From the NCBI GenBank assembly GCA_963971285.1, contig OZ020246.1, positions 12,197,217-12,261,216 on the forward strand: 64,000 bases of DNA, in the 5' to 3' direction. Below are positions 1 through 12,307 of the stretch, piece after piece. The position numbers were made by a program, and so were the translations under genes. Origin of the DNA: Astropecten irregularis. Its lineage: Eukaryota > Echinodermata > Asteroidea > Paxillosida > Astropectinidae. The notes under the pieces are model-generated. The model had not been told where the DNA came from and did no database searches. It was given only the letters and a program-made list of their open reading frames with translations. Every line of letters begins with the position of its first letter. The first letter of the stretch is position 1.

Positions 1-1023
1 TAAGTGCAGGTTTTTTTTGCCGCGTGCTCTGCCGTTTTGTCGCATAGCGTGTGGTGCTATACTTGGATTTTCGGCCATGAACATGACTTTGGAATTTGGC
101 ACTGCTCATACTTTCCTGTAGAGTACATCTGGGGCTACATTTCGTGCAAGTTTCAGCTCGATTGCCTCAGTATTGAGGGAGAAATTTCAAACTCTAGCAG
201 AAAAAAGTGTCTCATAGTCTAAGTGCAGTTTTTTTTTGCCGCGTGCTCTGCCGTTTTGTGGCATAGCGTGTGGTGCTATACTTGGATTTTCGGCCATGAA
301 CATGACTTTGGAATTTGGCACAGCTCATACTTCCCTGTAGAGTACATCTGGGGCTACATTTCGTGCAAGTTTCAGCTCGATTGCCTCAGTATTGAGGGAG
401 AAATTTCAAACTCTAGCAGAAAAAAGTGTCTCCTAGTCTAAGCGCAGTTTTTTTACCGCCTGCTCTGCCGTTTGTCGCATAGCGTGTGGTGCTATACTTG
501 GATTTTCGGCCATGAACATGACTTTGGAATTTGGCACTGCTCATACTTTCCTGTAGAGTACATCTGGGGCTACATTTCGTGCAAGTTTCAGCTCGATTGC
601 CTCAGTATTGAGGGAGAAATTTCAAACTCTAGCAGAAAAAAGTGTCTCCTAGTCTAAGCGCAGTTTTTTTACCGCCTGCTCTGCCGTTTTGTCGCATAGC
701 GTGTGGTGCTATACTTGGATTTTCGGCCATGAACATGACTTTGGAATTTGGTACAGCTCATACCTTCATTTAGAGTACATCTGGGGCTACCTTTCGTGCA
801 AGTTTCAGCTCGATTGCCTCAGTATTGAGGGAGAAATTTCAAACTCTAGCAGAAAAAAGTGTCTCATAGTCTAAGTGCAGTTTTTTTGCCGACTGCTCTG
901 CCGTTTGTCACATAGCGTGTGGTGCTATACTTGGATTTTCGGCCATGAACATGACTTTGGAATTTGGCACAGCTCATACTTTCCTGTAGAGTACATCTGG
1001 GGCTACATTTCGTGCAAGTTTTA

Positions 1024-1903
1024 GTTCGATGGCCTCAGTATTGAGGGAGAAATTTCAAACTCTAGCAGAAAAAAGTGTCTCATAGTCTAAGTGCAGTTTT
1101 TTTTGCCGCGTGCTCTGCCGTTTTGTCGCATAGCGTGTGGTGCTATACTTGGATTTTCGGCCATGAACATGACTTTGGAATTTGGCACAGCTCATACTTT
1201 CCTGTAGAGTACATCTGGGGCTACATTTCGTGCAAGTTTCAGCTCGATTGCCTCTGTATTGAGGGAGAAATTTCAAACTCTAACAGAAAAAAGTGTCTCC
1301 TAGTCTAAGCGCAGTTTTTTTGCCGCGTGCTCTGCCGTTTGTCGCATAGCGTGTGGTGCTATACTTGGATTTTCGGCCATGAACATGACTTTGGAATTTG
1401 GCACAGCTCATACTTTCCTGTAGAGAACATCTGGGGCTACATTTCGTGCAAGTTTCAGCTCGATTGCCTAAGTATTGAGGGAGAAATTTCAAACTCTAGC
1501 AGAAAAAAGTGTCTCATAGTCTAAGTGCAGTTTTTCTGCCGACTGCTCTGCCGTTTTGTCGCATAGCGTGTGGTGCTATACTTGGATTTTCGGCCATGAA
1601 CATGACTTTGGAATTTGGCACAGCTCATACTTTCCTGTAGAGTACATCTGGGGCTACATTTCGTGCAAGTTTCAGTTCGATGGCCTCAGTATTGAGGGAG
1701 AAATTTCAAACTCTAGCAGAAAAAAGTGTCTCCTAGTCTAAGCGCAGTTTTTTTGCCGCGTGCTCTGCCGTTTTGTCGCATAGCGTGTGGTGCTATACTT
1801 GGATATTCGGCCATGAACATGACTTTGGAATTTGGCACTGCTCATACTTTCCTGTAGAGTACATCTGGGGCTACATTTCGTGCAAGTTTCAGCTCGATTG
1901 CCT
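1024..1903 (+). repeat. Copy A of a 1,233-bp-offset duplication
   Basis: About 880 bp here reappears 1,233 bp downstream. Both copies share the rare 'gttcgatggcctc' tail, a 'ctgtagagaac' monomer and a 'ggatattcgg' monomer in the same order. The offset equals five monomers plus the 145-bp truncated one, so the duplication took place in an array that already held, or simultaneously created, that truncation. Confidence 0.8.
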
Positions 1904-2175
1904 CTGTATTGAGGGAGAAATTTCAAACTCTAACAGAAAAAAGTGTCTCATAGTCTAAGTGCAGGTTTTTTTTTGCTGCGTGCTCTGCCGTTTTGTCGCA
2001 TAGCGTGTGGTGCTATACTTGGATTTTCGGCCATGAACATGACTTTGTAATTTGGCACTGCTCATACTTTTATTTAGAGTACATCTGGGGCTACCTTTCG
2101 TGCAAGTTTCAATTCGATGGCCTCAGTATTGAGGGAGAAATTTCAAACTCTAGCAGAAAAAAGTGTCTCCTAGTC

Positions 2176-2320
2176 TAAGCGCAGTTTTTTTGGAATTTGG
2201 CACAGCTCATACTTTCCTGTAGAGTACATCTGGGGCTACCTTTCGTGCAAGTTTCAGTTCGATGGCCTCAGTATTGAGGGAGAAATTTCAAACTCTAGCA
2301 GAAAAAAGTGTCTCATAGTC
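2176..2320 (+). repeat. Truncated monomer, 145 bp (72-bp internal deletion)
   Basis: After 'taagcgcag' and seven T's the sequence jumps directly to 'ggaatttggcac', omitting the linker and the conserved core normally found between them. Full monomers have a run of T before 'gcc' at the linker and 'cttt' before 'ggaattt' at the right side, so the junction lies in short T-run homology. It is the only monomer in the window lacking the conserved core block. Confidence 0.93.
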
Positions 2321-3136
2321 TAAGTGCAGTTTTTTTTGCCGCGTGCTCTGCCGTTTTGTCGCATAGCGTGTGGTGCTATACTTGGATTTTCGGCCATGAA
2401 CATGACTTTGGAATTTGGCACAGCTCATACTTTCCTGTAGAGTACATCTGGGGCTACATTTCGTGCAAGTTTCAGCTCGATTGCCTCTGTATTGAGGGAG
2501 AAATTTCAAACTCTAACAGAAAAAAGTGTCTCCTAGTCTAAGCGCAGTTTTTTTGCCGCGTGCTCTGCCGTTTGTCGCATAGCGTGTGGTGCTATACTTG
2601 GATTTTCGGCCATGAACATGACTTTGGAATTTGGCACAGCTCATACTTTCCTGTAGAGAACATCTGGGGCTACATTTCGTGCAAGTTTCAGCTCGATTGC
2701 CTAAGTATTGAGGGAGAAATTTCAAACTCTAGCAGAAAAAAGTGTCTCATAGTCTAAGTGCAGTTTTTCTGCCGACTGCTCTGCCGTTTTGTCGCATAGC
2801 GTGTGGTGCTATACTTGGATTTTCGGCCATGAACATGACTTTGGAATTTGGCACAGCTCATACTTTCCTGTAGAGTACATCTGGGGCTACATTTCGTGCA
2901 AGTTTCAGTTCGATGGCCTCAGTATTGAGGGAGAAATTTCAAACTTTAGCAGAAAAAAGTGTCTCCTAGTCTAAGCGCAGTTTTTTTGCCGCGTGCTCTG
3001 CCGTTTTGTCGCATAGCGTGTGGTGCTATACTTGGATATTCGGCCATGAACATGACTTTGGAATTTGGCACTGCTCATACTTTCCTGTAGAGTACATCTG
3101 GGGCTACATTTCGTGCAAGTTTCAGCTCGATTGCCT
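2257..3136 (+). repeat. Copy B of a 1,233-bp-offset duplication
   Basis: Matches 1024-1903 monomer for monomer. The clearest difference is 'aaactttagc' here near 2945 against 'aaactctagc' in copy A. The match breaks inside the monomer starting near 2970, whose tail reads 'cctaagtattg...ttttaaacac' instead of 'cctctgtattg'. Confidence 0.8.
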
Positions 3137-5146
3137 AAGTATTGAGGGAGAAATTTTAAACACTAGCAGAAAAAAGTGTCTCATAGTCTAAGTGCAGTTT
3201 TTTTTGCCGCGTGCTCTGCCGTTTTGTCGCATAGCGTTTGGTGCTATACTTGGATTTTCGGCCATGAACATGACTTTGGAATTTGGCACAGCTCATACTT
3301 TCCTGTAGAGTACATCTGGGGCTACATTTCGTGCAAGTGTCAGCTCGATTGCCTCAGTATTGAGGGAGAAATTTCAAACTCTAGCAGAAAAAAGTGTCTC
3401 CTAGTCTAAGCGCAGTTTTTTACCGCCTGCTCTGCCGTTTGTCGCATAGCGTGTGGTGCTATACTTGGATTTTCGGCCATGAACATGACTTTGGAATTTG
3501 GCACAGCCCATACTTTCCTGTAGAGTACATCTGGGGCTACGTTTTGTGCAAGTTTCAGCTCGATTGCCTCAGTATTGAGGGAGAAATTTCAAACTCTAGC
3601 AGAAAAAAGTGTCTCATAGTCTAAGTGCAGTTTTTTTTTGCCGCGTGCTCTGCCGTTTTGTCGCATAGCGTGTGGTGCTATACTTGGATTTTCGGCCATG
3701 AACATGACTTTGGAATTTGGCACAGCTCATACTTCCCTGTAGAGTACATCTGGGGCTACATTTCGTGCAAGTTTCAGCTCGATTGCCTCAGTATTGAGGG
3801 AGAAATTTCGAACTCTAGCAGAAAAAAGTGTCTCATATAGTCTAAGTGCAGTTTTTTTTTGCCGCGTGCTCTGCCGTTTTGTGGCATAGCGTGTGGTGCT
3901 ATACTTGGATTTTCGGCCATGAACATGACTTTGGAATTTGGCACAGCTCATACTTTCATTTAGAGTACATCTGGGGCTACATTTTGTGCAAGTTTCAGCT
4001 CGATTGCCTCTGTATTGAGGGAGAAATTTCAAACTCTAGCAGAAAAAAGTGTCTCCTAGTCTAAGCACAGTTTTTTTGCCGCCTGCTCTGCCGTTTGTCG
4101 CATAGCGTGTGGTGCTATACTTGGATTTTCGGCCATGAACATGACTTTGGAATTTGGCACAGCTCATACTTTCCTGTAGAGTACATCTGGGGCTACATTT
4201 CGTGCAAGTTTCAGCTCGATTGCCTCAGTATTGAGGGAGAAATTTCAAACTCTAGCAGAAAAAAGTGTCTCCTAGTCTAAGAGCAGTTTTTTTACCGCCT
4301 GCTCTGCCGTTTGTCGCATAGCGTGTGGTGCTATACTTGGATTTTCGGCCATGAACATGACTTTGGAATTTGGCACAGCTCATACTTTTATTTAGAGTAC
4401 ATCTGGGGCTACCTTTCGTGCAAGTTTCAGCTCGATTGCCTCTGTATTGAGGGAGAAATTTCAAACTCTAGCAGAAAAAAGTGTCTCCTAGTCTAAGCGC
4501 AGTTTTTTTACCGCCTGCTCTGCCGTTTGTCGCATAGCGTGTGGTGCTATACTTGGATTTTCGGCCATGAACATGACTTTGGAATTTGGCACAGCTCATA
4601 CTTTCCTGTAGAGTACATCTGGGGCTACCTTTCGTGCAAGTTTCAGCTCGATTGCCTCTGTATTGAGGGAGAAATTTCAAACTCTTACAGAAAAAAGTGT
4701 CTCATAGTCTAAGTGCAGGTTTTTTTTTGCCGCGTGCTCTGCCGTTTTGTTACATAGCGTGTGGTGCTATACTTGGATTTTCGGCCATGAACATGACTTT
4801 GGAATTTGGCACTGCTCATACTTTCCTGTAGAGTACATCTAGGGCTACATTTCGTGCAAGTTTCAGCTCGATTGCCTAAGTATTGAGGGAGAAATTTTAA
4901 ACTCTAGCAAAAAAAAGTGTCTCATAGTCTAAGTGCAGTTTTTCTGCCGACTGCTCTGCCGTTTTGTCGCATAGCGTGTGGTGCTATACTTGGATTTTCG
5001 GCCATGAACATGACTTTGGAATTTGGCACAGCTCATACTTTCCTGTAGAGTACATCTGGGGCTACATTTCGTGCAAGTTTCAGCTCGATTGCCTCAGTAT
5101 TGAGGGAGAAATTTCAAACTCTAGCAGAAAAAAGTGTCTCCTAGTC

Positions 5147-6452
5147 TAAGCACAGTTTTTTTGCCGCCTGCTCTGCCGTTTGTCGCATAGCGTGTGGTGC
5201 TATACTTGGATTTTCGTCCATGAACATGACTTTGGAATTTGGCACTGCTCATACTTTCCTGTAGAGTACATCTGGGGCTACATTTCGTGCAAGTTTCAGC
5301 TCGATTGCCTAAGTATTGAGGGAGAAATTGTAAACTCTAGCAGAAAAAAGTGTCTCATAGTCTAAGTGCAGTTTTTCTGCCGACTGCTCTGCCGTTTTGT
5401 CGCATAGCGTGTGGTGCTATACTTGGATTTTCGGCCATGAACATGACTTTGGAATTTGGCACAGCTCATACTTTCCTGTAGAGTACATCTGGGGCTACAT
5501 TTCGTGCAAGTTTCAGCTCGATTGCCTCAGTATTGAGGGAGAAATTTCAAACTCTAGCAGAAAAAAGTGTCTCATAGTCTAAGTGCAGTTTTTCTGCCGA
5601 CTGCTCTGCCGTTTTGTCGCATAGCGTGTGGTGCTATACTTGGATTTTCGGCCATGAACATGACTTTGGAATTTGGCACAGCTCATACTTTCCTGTAGAG
5701 TACATCTGGGGCTACATTTCGTGCAAGTTTCAGTTCGATTGCCTAAGGATTGAGGGAGAAATTTCAAACTCTAACAGAAAAAAGTGTCTCATAGTCTAAG
5801 TGCAGGTTTTTTTTTGCCGCCTGCTCTGCCGTTTTGTCGCATAGCGTGTGGTGCTATACTTGGATTTTCGGCCATGAACATGACTTTGGAATTTGGCACT
5901 GCTCATACTTTCCTGTAGAGTACATCTGGGGCTACATTTCGTGCAAGTTTCAGCTCGATTGCCTCAGTATTGAGGGAGAAATTTCAAACTCTAGCAGAAA
6001 AAAGTGTCTCCTAGTCTAAGCGCAGTTTTTTTACCGCCTGCTCTGCCGTTTGTCGCATAGCGTGTGGTGCTATACTTGGATTTTCGGCCATGAACATGAC
6101 TTTGGAATTTGGCACAGCTCATACTTTCCTGTAGAGTACATCTGGGGCTACCTTTCGTGCAAGTTTCAGCTCGATTGCCTCAGTATTGAGGGAGAAATTT
6201 CAAACTCTAGCAGAAAAAAGTGTCTTATAGTCTAAGTGCAGGGTTTTTTTTGCCGCGTGCTCTGCCGTTTTGTCACATAGCGTGTGGTGCTATACTTGGA
6301 TTTTCGGCCATGAACATGACTTTGGAATTTGGCACAGCTCATACTTTCATTTAGAGTACATCTGGGGCTACATTTTGTGCAAGTTTCAGCTCGATTGCCT
6401 CTGTATTGAGGGAGAAATTTCAAACTCTAGCAGAAAAAAGTGTCTCCTAGTC
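5147..6452 (+). repeat. Six-monomer tandem unit, first copy (1,306 bp)
   Basis: Begins with an m2-type monomer (linker 'taagcacag', 'ttcgtcc' at base 72, 'aattgtaaac' tail), followed by a 'tctgccgac' linker monomer, an m12-like 'cctaagg' monomer, an 'aggttttttttt' linker monomer, an m10-like and an m11-like monomer. The same opening order restarts at 6453. A related six-mer lies inside the 53-monomer unit at 22533-23836. Confidence 0.8.
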
Positions 6453-7740
6453 TAAGCACAGTTTTTTTGCCGCCTGCTCTGCCGTTTGTCGCATAGCGTG
6501 TGGTGCTATACTTGGATTTTCGTCCATGAACATGACTTTGGAATTTGGCACTGCTCATACTTTCCTGTAGAGTACATCTGGGGCTACATTTCGTGCAAGT
6601 TTCAGCTCGATTGCCTCAGTATTGAGGGAGAAATTGTAAACTCTAGCAGAAAAAAGTGTCTCATAGTCTAAGTGCAGTTTTTCTGCCGACTGCTCTGCCG
6701 TTTTGTCGCATAGCGTGTGGTGCTATACTTGGATTTTCGGCCATGAACATGACTTTGGAATTTGGCACAGCTCATACTTTCCTGTAGAGTACATCTGGGG
6801 CTACATTTCGTGCAAGTTTCAGCTCGATTGCCTCAGTATTGAGGGAGAAATTTCAAACTCTAGCAGAAAAAAGTGTCTCATAGTCTAAGTGCAGTTTTTC
6901 TGCCGACTGCTCTGCCGTTTTGTCGCATAGCGTGTGGTGCTATACTTGGATTTTCGGCCATGAACATGACTTTGGAATTTGGCACAGCTCATACTTTCCT
7001 GTAGAGTACATCTGGGGCTACATTTCGTGCAAGTTTCAGTTCGATTGCCTAAGGATTGAGGGAGAAATTTCAAACTCTAACAGAAAAAAGTGTCTCATAG
7101 TCTAAGTGCAGGTTTTTTTTTGCCGCCTGCTCTGCCGTTTTGTCGCATAGCGTGTGGTGTTATACTTGGATTTTCGGCCATGAACATGACTTTGGAATTT
7201 GGCACTGCTCATACTTTCCTGTAGAGTACATCTGGGGCTACATTTCGTGCAAGTTTCAGCTCGATTGCCTAAGTATTGAGGGAGAAATTTTAAACTCTAG
7301 CAGAAAAAAGTGTCTCATAGTCTAAGTGCAGTTTTTCTGCCGACTGCTCTGCCGTTTTGTCGCATAGCGTGTGGTGCTATACTTGGATTTTCGGCCATGA
7401 ACATGACTTTGGAATTTGGCACAGCTCATACTTTCCTGTAGAGTACATCTGGGGCTACATTTCGTGCAAGTTTCAGCTCGATTGACTCAGTATTGAGGGA
7501 GAAATTTCAAACTCTAGCAGAAAAAAGTGCAGTTTTTTTGCCGACTGCTCTGCCGTTTTGTCACATAGCGTGTGGTGCTATACTTGGATTTTCGGCCATG
7601 AACATGACTTTGGAATTTGGCACAGCTCATACTTTCATTTAGAGTACATCTGGGGCTACATTTTGTGCAAGTTTCAGCTCGATTGCCTCTGTATTGAGGG
7701 AGAAATTTCAAACTCTAGCAGAAAAAAGTGTCTCCTAGTC
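6453..7740 (+). repeat. Six-monomer tandem unit, second copy (1,288 bp)
   Basis: Same order of the first three monomers as 5147-6452. It is shorter mainly because of a 16-bp deletion at the boundary near 7525. Monomers four and five differ in subtype: the fourth has the 'ttttaaac' tail and the fifth has 'gactcag'. The match is therefore partly overwritten by conversion or later exchange. Confidence 0.75.
7525..7529 (+). other. 16-bp deletion junction between direct 'aagtg' repeats
   Basis: A normal boundary reads 'aagtgtctcctagtctaagtg', with 'aagtg' at both ends. Here only one 'aagtg' remains, followed directly by 'cagttttttt'. Monomer spacing falls from 217 to 201 bp, exactly the 16 bp expected for loss of one 5-bp repeat plus the intervening 11 bp. 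The monomer stop TAA is lost with it. Confidence 0.93.
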
Positions 7741-9045
7741 TAAGCACAGTTTTTTTGCCGCCTGCTCTGCCGTTTGTCGCATAGCGTGTGGTGCTATACT
7801 TGGATTTTCGTCCATGAACATGACTTTGGAATTTGGCACTGCTCATACTTTCCTGTAGAGTACATCTGGGGCTACATTTCGTGCAAGTTTCAGCTCGATT
7901 GCCTAAGTATTGAGGGAGAAATTGTAAACTCTAGCAGAAAAAAGTGTCTCATAGTCTAAGTGCAGTTTTTCTGCCGACTGCTCTGCCGTTTTGTCGCATA
8001 GCGTGTGGTGCTATACTTGGATTTTCGGCCATGAACATGACTTTGGAATTTGGCACAGCTCATACTTTCCTGTAGAGTACATCTGGGGCTACATTTCGTG
8101 CAAGTTTCAGCTCGATTGCCTCAGTATTGAGGGAGAAATTTCAAACTCTAGCAGAAAAAAGTGTCTCCTAGTCTAAGCGCAGTTTTTTTACCGCCTGCTC
8201 TGCCGTTTGTCGCATAGCGTGTGGTGCTATACTTGGATTTTCGGCCATGAACATGACTTTGGAATTTGGCACAGCTCATACTTTTATTTAGAGTACATCT
8301 GGGGCTACCTTTCGTGCAAGTTTCAGCTCGATTGCCTCTGTATTGAGGGAGAAATTTCAAACTCTAACAGAAAAAAGTGTCTCAAAGTCTAAGTGCAGGT
8401 TTTTTTTTGCCGCGCGCTCTGCCGTTTTGTTACATAGCGTGTGGTGCTATACTTGGATTTTCGGCCATGAACATGACTTCCGAATTTGGCACAGCTCATA
8501 CTTTCATTTAGAGTACATCTGGGGCTACATTTCGTGCAAGTTTCAGCTCGATTGCCTCAGTATTGAGGGAGAAATTTCAAACTCTAGCAGAAAAAAGTGT
8601 CTTATAGTCTAAGTGCAGGGTTTTTTTTGCCGCGTGCTCTGCCGTTTTGTCACATAGCGTGTGGTGCTATACTTGGATTTTCGGCCATGAACATGACTTT
8701 GGAATTTGGCACAGCTCATACTTTCATTTAGAGTACATCTGGGGCTACATTTTGTGCAAGTTTCAGCTCGATTGCCTCTGTATTGAGGGAGAAATTTCAA
8801 ACTCTAGCAGAAAAAAGTGTCTCCTAGTCTAAGCACAGTTTTTTTGCCGCCTGCTCTGCCGTTTGTCGCATAGCGTGTGGTGCTATACTTGGATTTTCGG
8901 CCATGAACATGACTTTGGAATTTGGCACAGCTCATACTTTCCTGTAGAGTACATCTGGGGCTACATTTCGTGCAAGTTTCAGCTCGATTGCCTCAGTATT
9001 GAGGGAGAAATTTCAAACTCTAGCAGAAAAAAGTGTCTCCTAGTC

Positions 9046-10133
9046 TAAGCGCAGTTTTTTTACCGCCTGCTCTGCCGTTTGTCGCATAGCGTGTGGTGCT
9101 ATACTTGGATTTTCGGCCATGAACATGACTTTGGAATTTGGCACAGCTCATACTTTTATTTAGAGTACATCTGGGGCTACCTTTCGTGCAAGTTTCAGCT
9201 CGATTGCCTCTGTATTGAGGGAGAAATTTCAAACTCTAACAGAAAAAAGTGTCTCATAGTCTAAGTGCAGGTTTTTTTTTGCCGCGCGCTCTGCCGTTTT
9301 GTTACATAGCGTGTGGTGCTATACTTGGATTTTCGGCCATGAACATGACTTTGGAATTTGGCACTGCTCATACTTTCCTGTAGAGTACATCTGGGGCTAC
9401 ATTTCGTGCAAGTTTCAGCTCGATTGCCTAAGTATTGAGGGAGAAATTTCAAACTCTAGCAGAAAAAAGTGTCTCCTAGTCTAAGCGCAGTTTTTTTACC
9501 GCCTGCTCTGCCGTTTGTCGCATAGCGTGTGGTGCTATACTTGGATTTTCGGCCATGAACATGACTTTGGAATTTGGCACAGCTCATACTTTCCTGTAGA
9601 GTACATCTGGGGCTACCTTTCGTGCAAGTTTCAGCTCGATTGCCTCTGTATTGAGGGAGAAATTTCAAACTCTTACAGAAAAAAGTGTCTCATAGTCTAA
9701 GTGCAGGTTTTTTTTTGCCGCGTGCTCTGCCGTTTTGTTACATAGCGTGTGGTGCTATACTTGGATTTTCGGCCATGAACATGACTTTGGAATTTGGCAC
9801 AGCTCATACTTTCATTTAGAGTACATCTGGGGCTACATTTTGTGCAAGTTTCAGCTCGATTGCCTCTGTATTGAGGGAGAAATTTCAAACTCTAGCAGAA
9901 AAAAGTGTCTCCTAGTCTAAGCACAGTTTTTTTGCCGCCTGCTCTGCCGTTTGTCGCATAGCGTGTGGTGCTATACTTGGATTTTCGGCCATGAACATGA
10001 CTTTGGAATTTGGCACAGCTCATACTTTCATTTAGAGTACATCTGGGGCTACATTTTGTGCAAGTTTCAGCTCGATTGCCTCAGTATTGAGGGAGAAATT
10101 TCAAACTCTAGCAGAAAAAAGTGTCTCCTAGTC
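9046..10133 (+). repeat. Five-monomer tandem duplication, copy 1 (1,088 bp)
   Basis: Order: m4-type ('cttttattta'), m5-like ('gttacatag'), m6-like with 'cttacag', a 'gttacatag' linker joined to an m1/m11 body, and a 'taagcacag' linker with m11 body. The same five restart at 10134. Confidence 0.9.
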
Positions 10134-11221
10134 TAAGCGCAGTTTTTTTACCGCCTGCTCTGCCGTTTGTCGCATAGCGTGTGGTGCTATACTTGGATTT
10201 TCGGCCATGAACATGACTTTGGAATTTGGCACAGCTCATACTTTTATTTAGAGTACATCTGGGGCTACCTTTCGTGCAAGTTTCAGCTCGATTGCCTCTG
10301 TATTGAGGGAGAAATTTCAAACTCTAACAGAAAAAAGTGTCTCATAGTCTAAGTGCAGGTTTTTTTTTGCCGCGCGCTCTGCCGTTTTGTTACATAGCGT
10401 GTGGTGCTATACTTGGATTTTCGGCCATGAACATGACTTTGGAATTTGGCACTGCTCATACTTTCCTGTAGAGTACATCTGGGGCTACATTTCGTGCAAG
10501 TTTCAGCTCGATTGCCTAAGTATTGAGGGAGAAATTTCAAACTCTAGCAGAAAAAAGTGTCTCCTAGTCTAAGCGCAGTTTTTTTACCGCCTGCTCTGCC
10601 GTTTGTCGCATAGCGTGTGGTGCTATACTTGGATTTTCGGCCATGAACATGACTTTGGAATTTGGCACAGCTCATACTTTCCTGTAGAGTACATCTGGGG
10701 CTACCTTTCGTGCAAGTTTCAGCTCGATTGCCTCTGTATTGAGGGAGAAATTTCAAACTCTTACAGAAAAAAGTGTCTCATAGTCTAAGTGCAGGTTTTT
10801 TTTTGCCGCGTGCTCTGCCGTTTTGTTACATAGCGTGTGGTGCTATACTTGGATTTTCGGCCATGAACATGACTTTGGAATTTGGCACAGCTCATACTTT
10901 CATTTAGAGTACATCTGGGGCTACATTTTGTGCAAGTTTCAGCTCGATTGCCTCTGTATTGAGGGAGAAATTTCAAACTCTAGCAGAAAAAAGTGTCTCC
11001 TAGTCTAAGCACAGTTTTTTTGCCGCCTGCTCTGCCGTTTGTCGCATAGCGTGTGGTGCTATACTTGGATTTTCGGCCATGAACATGACTTTGGAATTTG
11101 GCACAGCTCATACTTTCATTTAGAGTACATCTGGGGCTACATTTTGTGCAAGTTTCAGCTCGATTGCCTCTGTATTGAGGGAGAAATTTCAAACTCTAGC
11201 AGAAAAAAGTGTCTCCTAGTC
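10134..11221 (+). repeat. Five-monomer tandem duplication, copy 2 (1,088 bp)
   Basis: Same length and order as 9046-10133. The visible difference is in the fifth monomer: its tail is 'cctctgtattg' here and 'cctcagtattg' in copy 1. Only one copy of this five-mer exists at the equivalent place in the later blocks (17964-19052 and 29709-30580). Confidence 0.9.
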
Positions 11222-12307
11222 TAAGCACAGTTTTTTTGCCGCCTGCTCTGCCGTTTGTCGCATAGCGTGTGGTGCTATACTTGGATTTTCGTCCATGAAC
11301 ATGACTTTGGAATTTGGCACTGCTCATACTTTCCTGTAGAGTACATCTGGGGCTACATTTCGTGCAAGTTTCAGCTCGATTGCCTAAGTATTGAGGGAGA
11401 AATTGTAAACTCTAGCAGAAAAAAGTGTCTCATAGTCTAAGTGCAGTTTTTCTGCCGACTGCTCTGCCGTTTTGTCGCATAGCGTGTGGTGCTATACTTG
11501 GATTTTCGGCCATGAACATGACTTTGGAATTTGGCACAGCTCATACTTTCATTTAGAGTACATCTGGGGCTACATTTTGTGCAAGTTTCAGCTCGATTGC
11601 CTTTGTATTGAGGGAGAAATTTCAAACTCTAGCAGAAAAAAGTGTCTCCTAGTCTAAGCACAGTTTTTTTGCCGCCTGCTCTGCCGTTTGTCGCATAGCG
11701 TGTGGTGCTATACTTGGATTTTCGGCCATGAACATGACTTTGGAATTTGGCACAGCTCATACTTTCCTATAGAGAACATCTGGGGCTACATTTCGTGCAA
11801 GTTTCAGCTCGATTCCCTAAGTATTGAGGGAGAAATTTCAAACTCTAGCAGAAAAAAGTGTCTCATAGTCTAAGTGCAGTTTTTCTGCCGACTGCTCTGC
11901 CGTTTTGTCGCATAGCGTGTGGTGCTATACTTGGATTTTCGGCCATGAACATGACTTTGGAATTTGGCACAGCTCATACTTTCCTGTAGAGTACATCTGG
12001 GGCTACATTTCGTGCAAGTTTCAGTTCGATTGCCTAAGGATTGAGGGAGAAATTTCAAACTCTAACAGAAAAAAGTGTCTCATAGTCTAAGTGCAGGTTT
12101 TTTTTTGCCGCCTGCTCTGCCGTTTTGTCGCATAGCGTGTGGTGCTATACTTGGATTTTCGGCCATGAACATGACTTTGGAATTTGGCACTGCTCATACT
12201 TTCCTGTAGAGTACATCTGGGGCTACATTTCGTGCAAGTTTCAGCTCGATTGCCTAAGTATTGAGGGAGAAATTTTAAACTCTAGCAGAAAAAAGTGTCT
12301 CATAGTC

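Larger units (their letters stand above)
1..7740 (+). repeat. Left, least regular part of the array (36 monomers)
   Basis: No long higher-order period runs through this stretch. It holds substitutions that are rare or absent further right: 'gtggcatag' instead of 'gtcgcatag' near 259 and 3882, 'cataccttc' near 759, 'ggatattcgg' near 1801 and 3034, 'ctttgtaatt' near 2044, g-to-t at 3238, t-to-g at 3339, t-to-c at 3508, a-to-g at 3541, and a 2-bp TA insertion near 3836. It also has a truncated monomer and a 16-bp slippage deletion. Several subtypes resemble m1-m15, but the order is scrambled. The pattern fits an older or less homogenised sector. Whether an array edge lies nearby cannot be seen. 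Confidence 0.8.

Noticed and set aside
3727-4032. 101-codon open frame on the minus strand
   Set aside because: It is two monomer frames joined by a 2-bp TA insertion near 3836; no independent evidence of coding.
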